Of a stretch of 21,749 bases of DNA, positions 12,813 to 20,769 are shown one piece after another. Positions within the stretch are counted from its first letter, which is position 1. Every line of letters begins with the position of its first letter. The notes under the pieces were generated by a model. That model searched no databases and had not been told where the DNA came from. It was given only the letters and a program-made list of their open reading frames with translations. The translations under genes were made by a program, and so were the position numbers. The stretch comes from Lachnoclostridium sp. UBA1241 (lineage in GTDB: Bacteria > Bacillota > Clostridia > Lachnospirales > Lachnospiraceae), in assembly GCA_002308955.1 (NCBI GenBank), contig DBWJ01000007.1:1-21749 (forward strand). Reading direction: 5' to 3'.

Positions 12813-13739
12813 ATGATTATTACGGTTACAATGAATCCCGCAGTGGATAAGACTGCCGAATTGGGCGATTTCGTTCTCGGAGGAGTCAATAAGCTTAAGA
12901 ATGTCATTATAGACGCCGGCGGCAAGGGAATTAACGTGTCGAAGACGCTTCGTGTGCTGAACAAACCGAACATGGCGTGCGGTTTCCTCGGCGGCCCGAA
13001 CGGCGATACGGTTCGTCTTGCATTGCAGAAGTCTATGATTATGTCGGATTTTGTTCAGGTGGCGAACGGTGAGACCAGAAGCAACCTGAAAGTGAAGTCG
13101 ATTTTCGGTATGACCGAATTTGACGAGCCCGGTCCGAAGGTCAGCCCGGAGGAACTTCAGCAGTTGATGGACAAGCTGAAGAAGCATGCTAAGCCCGGTA
13201 CGATGTTCGTATTAAGCGGCAGCCTGCCCGAAGGCGTTCCGGCCGATATTTATAAGACCATGACGGAGATGTTGCATACCTGCGGCTGTAAGGTATTCCT
13301 GGATGCCGGCGGAGATGCTTTGAAGTATGGCCTTGAGGCACAGCCTGAGTACATAAAGCCGAATCTCGGCGAGCTTCGTGATCTGTATGATTATCACGAT
13401 GATTTCGAAAGCAATGAGGCGATGGTGGCCTGGACGAAGCAGAAAGCCGTTGAGCTTCTTGCGAAGGGTCCGCGCATGGTTGCCGTTTCTCTCGGCGCGA
13501 ACGGCGGTGTTTTCACCGACGGTATCGAAACGATTTACGCACCGGCCAAGAAAGTTGACGTGCTTTCGCCTGTCGGCGCCGGCGATGCCATGACGGCTGC
13601 GATTGCGTACTGTCTGGATTCCAACATGCATTTCCATGATGTGATCCGTTACGCGATTGCCGTATCCTGCGGCGCCTGCACCACCGACGGAACGAAGCCC
13701 CCGAGCAAGGAGGTTATTGTTCAGCTGCTTCGCCAGTAA
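12813..13739 (+). CDS. PfkB-family sugar-phosphate kinase (1-phosphofructokinase type)
   Basis: This 308-residue kinase belongs to the ribokinase/PfkB fold, in the group that contains 1-phosphofructokinase (FruK), tagatose-6-phosphate kinase (LacC) and 6-phosphofructokinase 2. It starts with ITVTMNPAVDKT, has the substrate-side motif DAGGKGINVS (34-43), and ends with the anion-hole motif PVGAGDAMTA, where Asp258 is the catalytic base. Length is normal. The sequence alone does not decide the substrate, and there is no fructose PTS gene or FruR-type regulator next to it, so no gene symbol is given. The reaction would be ATP-dependent phosphorylation of a sugar phosphate in the cytosol. It leads a run of genes in the same direction; the next starts 12 bases after its stop. 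Confidence 0.92.
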   Translation: MIITVTMNPAVDKTAELGDFVLGGVNKLKNVIIDAGGKGINVSKTLRVLNKPNMACGFLGGPNGDTVRLALQKSMIMSDFVQVANGETRSNLKVKSIFGMTEFDEPGPKVSPEELQQLMDKLKKHAKPGTMFVLSGSLPEGVPADIYKTMTEMLHTCGCKVFLDAGGDALKYGLEAQPEYIKPNLGELRDLYDYHDDFESNEAMVAWTKQKAVELLAKGPRMVAVSLGANGGVFTDGIETIYAPAKKVDVLSPVGAGDAMTAAIAYCLDSNMHFHDVIRYAIAVSCGACTTDGTKPPSKEVIVQLLRQ

Positions 13740-13751
13740 ACATAGAAAAGA

Positions 13752-14369
13752 ATGAATAAAGAGAACAAACCCGGGAGAGTATGGAAGATAGCCCTGATTG
13801 TTCTGCTTGGATTCGCATTTACCGGACTTCTTGGCTTCGCGATATGGGAATATATCGTAAGTGAGAAGTCCGTTGTCCGTCTCGGAGACTATTCGGACCT
13901 TACCTATACGGCAACGAACCGCGATGACGCGGGGACGCAGGTGGTCGACCAGCTGGTGGAACGTTCCCGGTTCGGAGGGCTTGTGAAGAAGAATGCGGAG
14001 GAGCTCGCCGAGCAGACCGTAAAGCGCTATCAGAGTAACGCGAATTACATGGAGGTCACCTTAGAGGAGTACCTCAGTTTCTACTTCGGAACGACCGAGG
14101 AAGACTTCAAAAAGGACGTGGAGACTTCTTCCCTGCAGGTCGCGAAGGAAGAGGCCGTGACGGACGCCGTGGCGGACAAGGAAGGCATTACGCTTTCGGA
14201 TATGCAGTATGAAACACTTCTGTACCGGTACATGGAGATGGCCGGCTACACCGAGCGCGAACTCTTTCTTAAAGATTACAATGAGAAGGAACTTCGTAAG
14301 CAGATGCGGCGGGACATAACGGTTGACTTCCTTCTGACGAAGGCGAAGGGACCGGCGCTTACCGATTGA
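13752..14369 (+). CDS. Small membrane-anchored protein resembling the trigger factor C-terminal arms
   Basis: This 205-residue protein has a basic N-terminus (NKENKPGRVWK), one membrane helix (about residues 11-34) and an outward helical domain. The domain resembles the trigger factor C-terminal region: VTLEEYLSFYFGTTEEDFKKDVE, then VTDAVADKEGITLSDMQYETLLYRYMEMAG and LRKQMRRDITVDFLLTKA. This follows the order of the family's arm helices, ending in the usual strand-helix close. No PPIase part is present. It has the same architecture as the gene at 10906 but is shorter and clearly diverged. The ribosome binding site (AGAAAAG) is weak, and the start lies 12 bases after the kinase stop, so coupling is likely. 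The assignment is by eye; a SurA/PrsA N-domain-like chaperone is an equivalent description. Confidence 0.65.
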   Translation: MNKENKPGRVWKIALIVLLGFAFTGLLGFAIWEYIVSEKSVVRLGDYSDLTYTATNRDDAGTQVVDQLVERSRFGGLVKKNAEELAEQTVKRYQSNANYMEVTLEEYLSFYFGTTEEDFKKDVETSSLQVAKEEAVTDAVADKEGITLSDMQYETLLYRYMEMAGYTERELFLKDYNEKELRKQMRRDITVDFLLTKAKGPALTD

Positions 14370-14386
14370 TTATTTCGTGAGGACAT

Positions 14387-15733
14387 ATGGGTAAAAAGTA
14401 CACAGTCGGGTGTAAAAAGTTGGACAAAGAAGGCAGGGGAATTGTCACATTTAACGGGAGGACGTTCTCCGTGCCTTTCTTTTTGGACGGCGAAAAAGGC
14501 ACCATCTCCCTTGTGTACGGCCGCGGAGAGACGAAGGCGCGCATGGAGGAGATCCTGACGCCGTCTGCGGACCGCGTGAGCCCGGTGTGCCCGTATTATA
14601 TGCAGTGCGGCGGCTGCGACCTGATGCATATGACCTATGAAAAGCAGCTTCTTGTCAAGCAGGCGCATGTGCTTTCGGCGCTCGAAAAGCGGATCGCCGC
14701 GGACGGGCCGGAGATTCTTCCGATTCTTTCTTCGGAGAAGCCTTTCGGGTACCGGAACAAGATTCACAGCACTTTTTCTACGGCAAATGGGAAGGTTTTC
14801 GGGGGACTCTACGCCGAGTCCACGCACCGGCTGATGCCGCTTCCCGACGGCTGCCGGATTGAGCCGGAGGAGGCCTGCGCGATTGTCAAGACGATATGCG
14901 ATTTTGCGGACCGGAATCACCTCAGCGTATATGACGAGGACCGCCGGAAGGGACTGCTTCGGCACGTGCTGATAAGGATTGCCGACAACGGGGACACGAT
15001 GGTCGTGCCGGTTGTCGCGGAGAAGATTTTTCAAAAGAAGAATGCCCTCGCGGAGGCGATTGTTAAGGCGCATCCGCAGGTGAAAACGGTTGTTTTGAAT
15101 TACAATACGGCCGCGACGACGATGGTGCTCGGGGAGCGCGAGGAGGTGCTCTTTGGGAAGGGCTACATCACGGAACGGCTGTTGGGCTGCGAATTTCGGA
15201 TTTCACCGCGGTCGTTTTTCCAGGTGAATACGAAGCAGGCGGAGAAACTGTTCAAGGCGGCGATCACATCGGCCGGATTAAAAGACGGAGAAACCGCAAT
15301 CGATGCCTATTCGGGCACCGGAACCATCGGAATCCTCGCTGCGAAAAGCGCTCCCGGGGCGCATGTGACCGGCGCGGAGCTGAATGAGGATGCCGTTAGG
15401 GATGCCCGAAGCAACGCGGAACGGAACGGTGTTGCGAATACCGAATGGGTATGCGCGGATGCCGGAAAGTATATGACGGTGGCTGCCGCAGAGGGCAAGA
15501 AAGCGGATGTACTTTTCATGGACCCGCCGAGAAGCGGAAGCAGTCCGGAATTCATAAAGGCCGTCCGGAAGATGATGCCGCAGCGCATCGTCTATATCTC
15601 GTGTAATCCCGACACGCTCGTGAGGGATCTGGAGCTTCTTGGTAAAGCTTACCGGCTTAAGAAGGTGTGCGCAGCGGACATGTTCTGCCAGTGCCACCAC
15701 GTGGAGAGTGTTGTATTACTTACGAGAGCATGA
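14387..15733 (+). CDS. rlmD: 23S rRNA (uracil-5-)-methyltransferase, RlmD/RumA family
   Basis: This 448-residue enzyme methylates C5 of a uracil in 23S rRNA using S-adenosylmethionine. An N-terminal TRAM-like RNA-binding domain (about 1-60) is followed by an iron-sulfur site with Cys68, Cys74 and Cys77 in CPYYMQCGGC, and a fourth Cys156 in PDGCRI, matching the spacing in E. coli RumA. The methyltransferase domain has the SAM motif DAYSGTGTIGI, the MDPPRSG motif, the catalytic nucleophile Cys406 in YISCNPDTL and the final Glu in HVESVVLL. In E. coli the target is U1939; Gram-positive relatives may modify U747 as well or instead. It begins 17 bases after the preceding gene with TGAGGA at 14378-14383, so it is probably the third gene of the kinase operon. 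Confidence 0.95.
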   Translation: MGKKYTVGCKKLDKEGRGIVTFNGRTFSVPFFLDGEKGTISLVYGRGETKARMEEILTPSADRVSPVCPYYMQCGGCDLMHMTYEKQLLVKQAHVLSALEKRIAADGPEILPILSSEKPFGYRNKIHSTFSTANGKVFGGLYAESTHRLMPLPDGCRIEPEEACAIVKTICDFADRNHLSVYDEDRRKGLLRHVLIRIADNGDTMVVPVVAEKIFQKKNALAEAIVKAHPQVKTVVLNYNTAATTMVLGEREEVLFGKGYITERLLGCEFRISPRSFFQVNTKQAEKLFKAAITSAGLKDGETAIDAYSGTGTIGILAAKSAPGAHVTGAELNEDAVRDARSNAERNGVANTEWVCADAGKYMTVAAAEGKKADVLFMDPPRSGSSPEFIKAVRKMMPQRIVYISCNPDTLVRDLELLGKAYRLKKVCAADMFCQCHHVESVVLLTRA

Positions 15734-15790
15734 ACTTTTGGGGGTTGCAGGGGTTGATTAGGGGCTTGACTACTTTTTAAGGAGGCACGC

Positions 15791-17533
15791 ATGATTACAA
15801 TTTATTATGAGGCGCTTCTTCTTACGTCGCTGTTTCTGACGCTTCTTTACATCCTGTCTTGGCACAAGCATTTCGACGTGCACATCACGCTGATCTTCAC
15901 GCTCGTTCCGATCACGATTCTCGGGAACCTGATGATGGCGTGGTCCGGCTCAAGGGAAGAGGCGATTCTGGCGGTTAAGATCGCCTATATCGGCGGCTCG
16001 TTCCTCGTTTTAATGATTGCCCTCGCCATCTTTAACCTCTGCCACATCCAGCTGCACCGGGCTGTCCGGATGGTGATGTTCTTCGTGGGCTCCCTGATGT
16101 ATCTGAGCGCGCTGACGATCGATCACACGGACTGGTTTTATAAATCCTGCGATTTCGCGACCAGGGACGGCGCCGGAGCGCTTGTGAATAAGGTGTACGG
16201 CCCGCTTCATACCGTTTTCGATGCGCTGGTACTCGTGTTCTTCGCGGTTAGCTTAGCTGCAATGGTTTACAGTTATTTCCGTAAGAAGGACGTATCCAAG
16301 AAGATCATTGTCCTGCTGTTCATTCCGGAGATGCTCGCGGTTATCTCGTTCTTCGGCGGACGGCAGATTACCGATAAGATCGAGCTGCTGCCCCTTGCGT
16401 ATGTGATCTCGCAGGTGGTGTACCTGATCATCATCCGGCAGGTGTGCCTTTACGACATCACCGATTCCGGAATCGATTCTCTGGTGCAGACCGGAGACAA
16501 GGGCTTCCTTTCCTTCGATTTTCGAAGACACTATCTCGGCTGTAACGAGACGGCTGCGGGAATCTTCCCGGAGCTTTTGAACGTGAATGTCGATACGGTG
16601 ATTCCTTCGGAGAATCCGATCGCAGCGAAGATTAACGAGTGGCTCGACGCATTCGCGGCCGATGAGAGGAATAACAGCTTCCATTATCCGCACGGTGACC
16701 GCATCTATCTGATTACCGTGACCTATCTGTTCGACGGTGACCGCAAGCGGGGCTATCAGTTCTTCGTGACGGACGACACCGAAAGCCAGAACTACATCGC
16801 CCTTTTGAATAACTTCAACGGTCAGCTTCAGGAGCAGGTCGCAGAGAAGACGAAACACATTGTCGAGATGCACGACAAACTGATTCTCGGCATGGCAACG
16901 ATGGTGGAAAGTCGTGACAATTCCACCGGCGGGCATATCCGAAGAACGAGTGAAGGCGTCCGGATTTTGACCGACGAAATCAAGAAAGACAATGTTCTAC
17001 AGCTGTCGAATGAATTTATCGCGAACCTGATCAAGGCGGCGCCGATGCATGACCTCGGAAAGATTGCCGTAGACGACCAGGTGCTTCGTAAACCCGGCCG
17101 TTTTGAGCCTTGGGAATTCGAAAAAATGAAGGCCCACGCGAAGGAAGGCGCCAGAATCGTACACGCAATCCTTCAGGGTACCGACGACGAAGCGTTCCAT
17201 CAAATTGCGGAAAATGTGGCGCATTACCACCACGAACGCTGGGACGGTTCCGGCTACCCGGACGGACTCGTCGGCGAGCAGATTCCTCTCGAGGCACGCA
17301 TCATGGCAATCGCGGACGTGTATGACGCGCTCGTCAGCAAGCGAGTCTATAAGGACAGCATGTCATTTGAAAAAGCAGACAGCATCATCATGGAAGGCAT
17401 GGGCAAGCATTTTGATCCGGGTCTTGAGCGCTACTATGTAGCCGCCCGCCCGCGCCTTGAAGAATACTATCGTTCACAGGAAGAGACCGGTAAGCCGCAG
17501 CTGAAGGCAGAGCTGTGTAACTCCGCGTCATGA
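15791..17533 (+). CDS. Membrane-bound HD-GYP domain protein, probable cyclic-di-GMP phosphodiesterase
   Basis: This 580-residue protein has seven hydrophobic helices in the first 215 residues, like the 7TM sensor found at the N-terminus of some histidine kinases. A weakly recognisable PAS-like region follows (about 220-335), then a helical linker with QLQEQVAEKTKHIVEMHDKL, and an intact HD-GYP domain (about 365-550). The HD pair is His420-Asp421 in MHDLGKIAV, and the second motif HHERWDGSGYPDG contains GYP at 488-490. Intact HD-GYP domains hydrolyse cyclic-di-GMP at a bi- or trinuclear iron site. It would therefore lower cyclic-di-GMP in response to a membrane or external signal. AAGGAGG at 15778-15784 gives strong translation. 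No terminator is visible after rlmD, so it may be co-transcribed. Confidence 0.9.
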   Translation: MITIYYEALLLTSLFLTLLYILSWHKHFDVHITLIFTLVPITILGNLMMAWSGSREEAILAVKIAYIGGSFLVLMIALAIFNLCHIQLHRAVRMVMFFVGSLMYLSALTIDHTDWFYKSCDFATRDGAGALVNKVYGPLHTVFDALVLVFFAVSLAAMVYSYFRKKDVSKKIIVLLFIPEMLAVISFFGGRQITDKIELLPLAYVISQVVYLIIIRQVCLYDITDSGIDSLVQTGDKGFLSFDFRRHYLGCNETAAGIFPELLNVNVDTVIPSENPIAAKINEWLDAFAADERNNSFHYPHGDRIYLITVTYLFDGDRKRGYQFFVTDDTESQNYIALLNNFNGQLQEQVAEKTKHIVEMHDKLILGMATMVESRDNSTGGHIRRTSEGVRILTDEIKKDNVLQLSNEFIANLIKAAPMHDLGKIAVDDQVLRKPGRFEPWEFEKMKAHAKEGARIVHAILQGTDDEAFHQIAENVAHYHHERWDGSGYPDGLVGEQIPLEARIMAIADVYDALVSKRVYKDSMSFEKADSIIMEGMGKHFDPGLERYYVAARPRLEEYYRSQEETGKPQLKAELCNSAS

Positions 17534-17536
17534 GGT
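17532..17536 (+). promoter_or_regulatory. Ribosome binding site supporting a TTG start
   Basis: GAGGT overlaps the stop codon of the HD-GYP gene and lies six bases before TTG 17543. The in-frame ATG at 17564 has no binding site and would leave only three residues before the first motif Asp. Confidence 0.7.
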
Positions 17537-17542
17537 AATATT

Positions 17543-18361
17543 TTGGAACAGAAACCGATCAGCATGTTAGCTATCGATATGGACGGAACGCTTCTGACCG
17601 ACGACAAGCGGGTTTCCGCAGGGAACGCGGAAGCAATCCGCTTTGCGACGGAGCGGGGAATCCGCGTGGGTGTCTCCACCGGAAGAGCCTGGCCGGGAGC
17701 AAGAGAGTTCGCTTACGCCCTCGGAATTGATACGCCGGTGATCACCAGTAACGGCTCGATGATCGTTGACCCGACGAACGAAGAGGTGCTTTTCGACCTC
17801 GGCCTTACGGATGCGCAGGCGAAGGAAATCTACGCATGCGGTCTCGAAATCCCGTCGGTGACGCAGATCGTCTGGTCAAAGAACAAATGCTACGCAAGCC
17901 GCATCAATGAGATGTCCGCGGATTACGGAACCCGTTTCGGAAGAATGGAGCCCACGAAGGTGCCGTCCATCGAGGCGCTCTGCGAGCGGGGCGTTTCGAA
18001 GATTCTGTGGTATTTCTCGGATAACGGGGCCGAGGTGTATGCGGACGAGATGCGCGAACGCTTCGGAAAGCAGGTTACGGTGGAAACGTCGACGCCGTTC
18101 TTTTTGGAGTTTTTCCACCGAAACGTCTCGAAGGCGGAGGCGGTCAAAAACGTTGCCGCACGCTACGGAATCGCCATGGAGAATGTGCTTGCCATAGGCG
18201 ATGCCGGCAATGACATCTCAATGCTTAAGACGGCGGGCATCGGCGTAGCGATGGCCAATGCGAGCGATGCGGCCAAGGCAGCCGCGGACTATGTCACCAA
18301 AGAAGACAACAACCACGACGGCGTCGCGGAAGCAATCTATCGGTTCTGCGGTAAGCTGTGA
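17543..18361 (+). CDS. HAD-superfamily hydrolase, Cof type
   Basis: This 272-residue phosphatase belongs to the Cof/YidA branch of the HAD superfamily. The nucleophile and acid are Asp12 and Asp14 in LAIDMDGTLLT, motif II is the Thr of STGR followed by TSNGS, and motif IV is GDAGND with Asp220 and Asp224; the Lys of NVSKAEAV is motif III. A C2-type cap occupies the middle third. Family members dephosphorylate sugar phosphates, FMN or other small phosphoesters in the cytosol; the substrate cannot be read from the sequence. The start is TTG. It lies nine bases after the HD-GYP stop, so the two are very likely co-transcribed and perhaps coupled. No terminator is visible in the 101 bases before the next gene. 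Confidence 0.92.
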   Translation: MEQKPISMLAIDMDGTLLTDDKRVSAGNAEAIRFATERGIRVGVSTGRAWPGAREFAYALGIDTPVITSNGSMIVDPTNEEVLFDLGLTDAQAKEIYACGLEIPSVTQIVWSKNKCYASRINEMSADYGTRFGRMEPTKVPSIEALCERGVSKILWYFSDNGAEVYADEMRERFGKQVTVETSTPFFLEFFHRNVSKAEAVKNVAARYGIAMENVLAIGDAGNDISMLKTAGIGVAMANASDAAKAAADYVTKEDNNHDGVAEAIYRFCGKL

Positions 18362-18462
18362 GAGCAGTTTAAACAGGATTTCTCTGGGTACAGAATTGAA
18401 GTATTATATCGGATTTCGCCGGGGACACCGGATGAAATAAAGCGCGTAATCATGGAGGATTT

Positions 18463-20469
18463 ATGGAAGAGAACAAAAACAAGGGAAGAATCCCGAAGGG
18501 CGTAATCGTAGCCCTGATCGTCATGGGAGTCGTGATCGTCGGGCTGACGGCCGGACTGATTGCGGTGCTTGCAAATCGCGGCGAAGAGAGCAAGGCAACG
18601 CCGACACCGACCCCTACGGCTATCGAGCATGACCCGATCGTCATCACGCCGGATGTTGACGAGCCCACCGACACGCCGACGCCTACCGAGGCACCGACGC
18701 CTACCGATGAGCCGACCGGCACACCTACACCGGAACCGACAGAGGGACCGAAGGATACGCCTACGCCCACACCGAGCCAGGAACCCCTTCCGGACGGCTT
18801 CCTGATTGAGTACTCAATCGGAAATACCTGGAACGACAGCGGTGTGAATATGTACGGTTTGGACATCGCAATCCGGAACGGTTCGAAGCAGGCGGTTGAC
18901 GGCTGGAAGCTGGAGCTTACGATTGAAGGTCTCAGCAAGGTGAACGGCTGGAACGGCACCTACACCATTTCTAAAAACGTACTTACCATCGTCAACGAGA
19001 ATTATAATGCGGCCATCCCGGCAGGAGGAGCCGTTGCAATCGGTTGCAACCTCGGAACGACGACGGAGCTGAAGATTACGAAGGCCGTTCTGAACGGGAC
19101 CGAGTGTACCGTGAAGAAGGGCAAGGTGGACCAGAACGCCATCAACAACCAGAACAACGGGAATAACGGTAACAACGGCAACAACGGCAACAACGGACAG
19201 GCATCGGTTGACGTCGACGCGCTTCTGAAGCGCTCGGAGAAGGCCGTGCAGGGTGATGACTGGCTGCACACCGACGGACGCCGCATCTATGACAAGAACG
19301 GCAAGCAGGTGTGGTTGACCGGCGTGAACTGGTTCGGCTACAACACGGGTACGAACACCTTCGACGGACTGTGGAACAGCCAGTTGGAGCCTACGGTAAA
19401 GGCAATCGCCGACCACGGCTTCAACCTGATCCGCGTGCCGATTTCCGCCGAGCTGATACTGCAGTGGAAGAGCGGCGAGTATCCGCGCGCCAACTACAAC
19501 AACGCGTACAACACCGCGCTCAACAGCATGAACAGCCTGGAGATCTTCGACTACTTCCTGAAGCTTGCCGAGGCGAGCGGAATCAAGGTTATCCCGGACA
19601 TTCACAGCGCGGAAACCAACGCGTCCGGTCACAATGTGAACCTCTGGTACACCGACCGCATCAAGGTGGAGGATTACTACGCGGCGCTTGAGTGGATGGC
19701 GGACCGCTATAAGAACAACGATACGATCATCGGCTTCGATCTGAAGAACGAGCCTCACGGAAAGCCTTACGAGGGCTCCGGCGCCGCCATCTGGAACGAT
19801 TCGACGGCTGCCAACAACTGGAAGCACGTTGCGGAAACCGCAGCCCTTAAGGTGCTTGCCAAGAACCCGAACGTACTGATCCTCATCGAGGGCACCGAGA
19901 TCTTCCCGAAGGACCTTACGACCAACTCGGACTACCATTCCACCGACGAGAAGGACTACTTCTTCAACTGGTGGGGCGGCAATCTCCGCGCCGTACGGAA
20001 GTACCCGATCAACCTCGGCAAATTCCAAAACAAGATCGTCTACTCCCCGCATGACTACGGCCCGACTGTTTATAAGCAGCCGTGGTTTGAGGGCACCTTT
20101 ACCTACGACAGCCTGATGAAGGACTGCTGGAAGGACAACTGGTTCTACATCTACGAGGAGAACATCGCGCCGCTTCTGATCGGCGAGTGGGGCGGCTTCA
20201 TGACCGAGCCGAACCTGACCTGGATGACCTACATGCGGAAGCTGATCGCGACCTATCACCTGAACCATACGTTCTGGTGCCTGAACGCCAACTCCGGCGA
20301 CACCGGCGGCCTGCTTCTCGACGACTTCAAGACCTGGGACGACGCCAAATACAACTTCGTCAAGGAAGTGCTCTGGCAGCAGAACGGCAAGTTCGTCGGC
20401 CTCGACCACACAATCCCGCTCGGAGACAACGGAATCACTCTTTCCCAGGCGAAAGCCGAGACGTGGTAG
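18463..20469 (+). CDS. Cell-surface GH5 endoglucanase with a cellulose-binding module
   Basis: This 668-residue protein has five parts. A short cytoplasmic tail leads to one membrane helix (about 12-38) without a clear cleavage site. A Thr/Pro-rich linker follows (about 45-107), then a CBM2-like cellulose-binding module (about 111-220; GWKLELTIEG, VNGWNGTYTIS, AAIPAGGAVAIGCNLG). An Asn/Gly linker (226-246) leads to a glycoside hydrolase family 5 domain (about 265-655). In the GH5 domain the acid/base is Glu430 in DLKNEPHG and the nucleophile is Glu575 in LLIGEWGGF; HDYG and FWCLN are also typical. It should cut internal beta-1,4-glucan bonds at the cell surface, although GH5 also contains mannanases and others. 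GGAGG at 18454-18458 precedes the ATG. No good promoter was found in the gap before it. A terminator follows. Confidence 0.93.
   Translation: MEENKNKGRIPKGVIVALIVMGVVIVGLTAGLIAVLANRGEESKATPTPTPTAIEHDPIVITPDVDEPTDTPTPTEAPTPTDEPTGTPTPEPTEGPKDTPTPTPSQEPLPDGFLIEYSIGNTWNDSGVNMYGLDIAIRNGSKQAVDGWKLELTIEGLSKVNGWNGTYTISKNVLTIVNENYNAAIPAGGAVAIGCNLGTTTELKITKAVLNGTECTVKKGKVDQNAINNQNNGNNGNNGNNGNNGQASVDVDALLKRSEKAVQGDDWLHTDGRRIYDKNGKQVWLTGVNWFGYNTGTNTFDGLWNSQLEPTVKAIADHGFNLIRVPISAELILQWKSGEYPRANYNNAYNTALNSMNSLEIFDYFLKLAEASGIKVIPDIHSAETNASGHNVNLWYTDRIKVEDYYAALEWMADRYKNNDTIIGFDLKNEPHGKPYEGSGAAIWNDSTAANNWKHVAETAALKVLAKNPNVLILIEGTEIFPKDLTTNSDYHSTDEKDYFFNWWGGNLRAVRKYPINLGKFQNKIVYSPHDYGPTVYKQPWFEGTFTYDSLMKDCWKDNWFYIYEENIAPLLIGEWGGFMTEPNLTWMTYMRKLIATYHLNHTFWCLNANSGDTGGLLLDDFKTWDDAKYNFVKEVLWQQNGKFVGLDHTIPLGDNGITLSQAKAETW
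19153..19197 (+). repeat. Five tandem 9-base units encoding an Asn-Asn-Gly linker
   Basis: Five consecutive units translate as NNG each and differ only at third codon positions. They lie in the hinge between the cellulose-binding module and the GH5 domain. Short in-frame repeats like this can change copy number and so the length of the hinge. Confidence 0.9.
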
Positions 20470-20519
20470 GAAGAAGTCCGGTTCCGCAGGTTCCTGGATT
20501 TTACAACCGAAAATGACAC

Positions 20520-20561
20520 AAAAAAAGAGTGCCGTCACATCCGCGTGACGGCACTTGTTTT
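20520..20561. terminator. Bidirectional intrinsic terminator between the cellulase and tRNA-Ala genes
   Basis: An 11-bp perfect stem (20528-20538 with 20545-20555) closes an ATCCGC loop. Plus-strand transcripts meet a T-rich tail (TGTTTT), while minus-strand transcripts from the tRNA meet seven U from the A-run at 20520-20526. It thus ends both converging units. Confidence 0.92.
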
Positions 20562-20565
20562 ATAG

Positions 20566-20638
20566 TGGAGCATAGGGGGATCGAACCCCTGGCCTCCAGA
20601 TTGCGAACCTGGCGCTCTCCCAGCTGAGCTAATACCCC
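20566..20638 (-). tRNA. tRNA-Ala, anticodon CGC
   Basis: The complete 73-nucleotide cloverleaf is read on the minus strand. The acceptor stem is GGGGTAT with ATGCTCC, giving the G3-U70 wobble pair that identifies alanine tRNAs. The D arm is GCTC/GAGC, the anticodon loop is TTCGCAA (CGC, complement of 20603-20605) and the T arm is AGGGG-TTCGATC-CCCCT. The discriminator is A and is followed by CTA, so the CCA end is not encoded and must be added after transcription. Confidence 0.96.
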
Positions 20639-20650
20639 GTGTATGCTGAC

Positions 20651-20678
20651 ATTATATCCCATTTTCCGAAAAAGTCAA
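20651..20678 (-). promoter_or_regulatory. Minus-strand promoter of tRNA-Ala
   Basis: On the minus strand, TTGACT (20678-20673), a 16-base spacer and a perfect TATAAT (20656-20651). Transcription would start a few bases before the mature 5' end at 20638, leaving a very short 5' leader. Confidence 0.85.
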
Positions 20679-20692
20679 TCGGGAAGTTTTGA

Positions 20693-20721
20693 TTGACAAG
20701 GCTTTTCCTTTGAAATATACT
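20693..20721 (+). promoter_or_regulatory. Strong promoter of the DUF1508 gene
   Basis: Perfect TTGACA (20693-20698), a 17-base spacer and TATACT (20716-20721): 11 of 12 consensus positions, the best plus-strand promoter in the window. Its -35 lies 14 bases from the tRNA promoter's -35, so the two promoters are back to back. Confidence 0.9.
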
Positions 20722-20769
20722 GTTATAAGAGGGTGAGAACCCACTAAAGAAATCACGGAGGAAGTTATT

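Noticed and set aside
18450..18959. Minus-strand frame encoding Gly-Val repeats
   Set aside because: The repeats are the complement of the Thr/Pro linker codons of the cellulase, not a separate protein.
19153..19197. Short tandem repeats as a possible CRISPR array
   Set aside because: The units are contiguous, 9 bases long and in frame as Asn-Asn-Gly, with no spacers; they encode a protein linker.
18814..20538. 574-codon open frame on the minus strand opposite the cellulase gene
   Set aside because: It lies wholly opposite a well-supported GH5 gene, reads as a Val/Arg/Leu-rich shadow with no domain, has no ribosome binding site, and crosses the terminator region.
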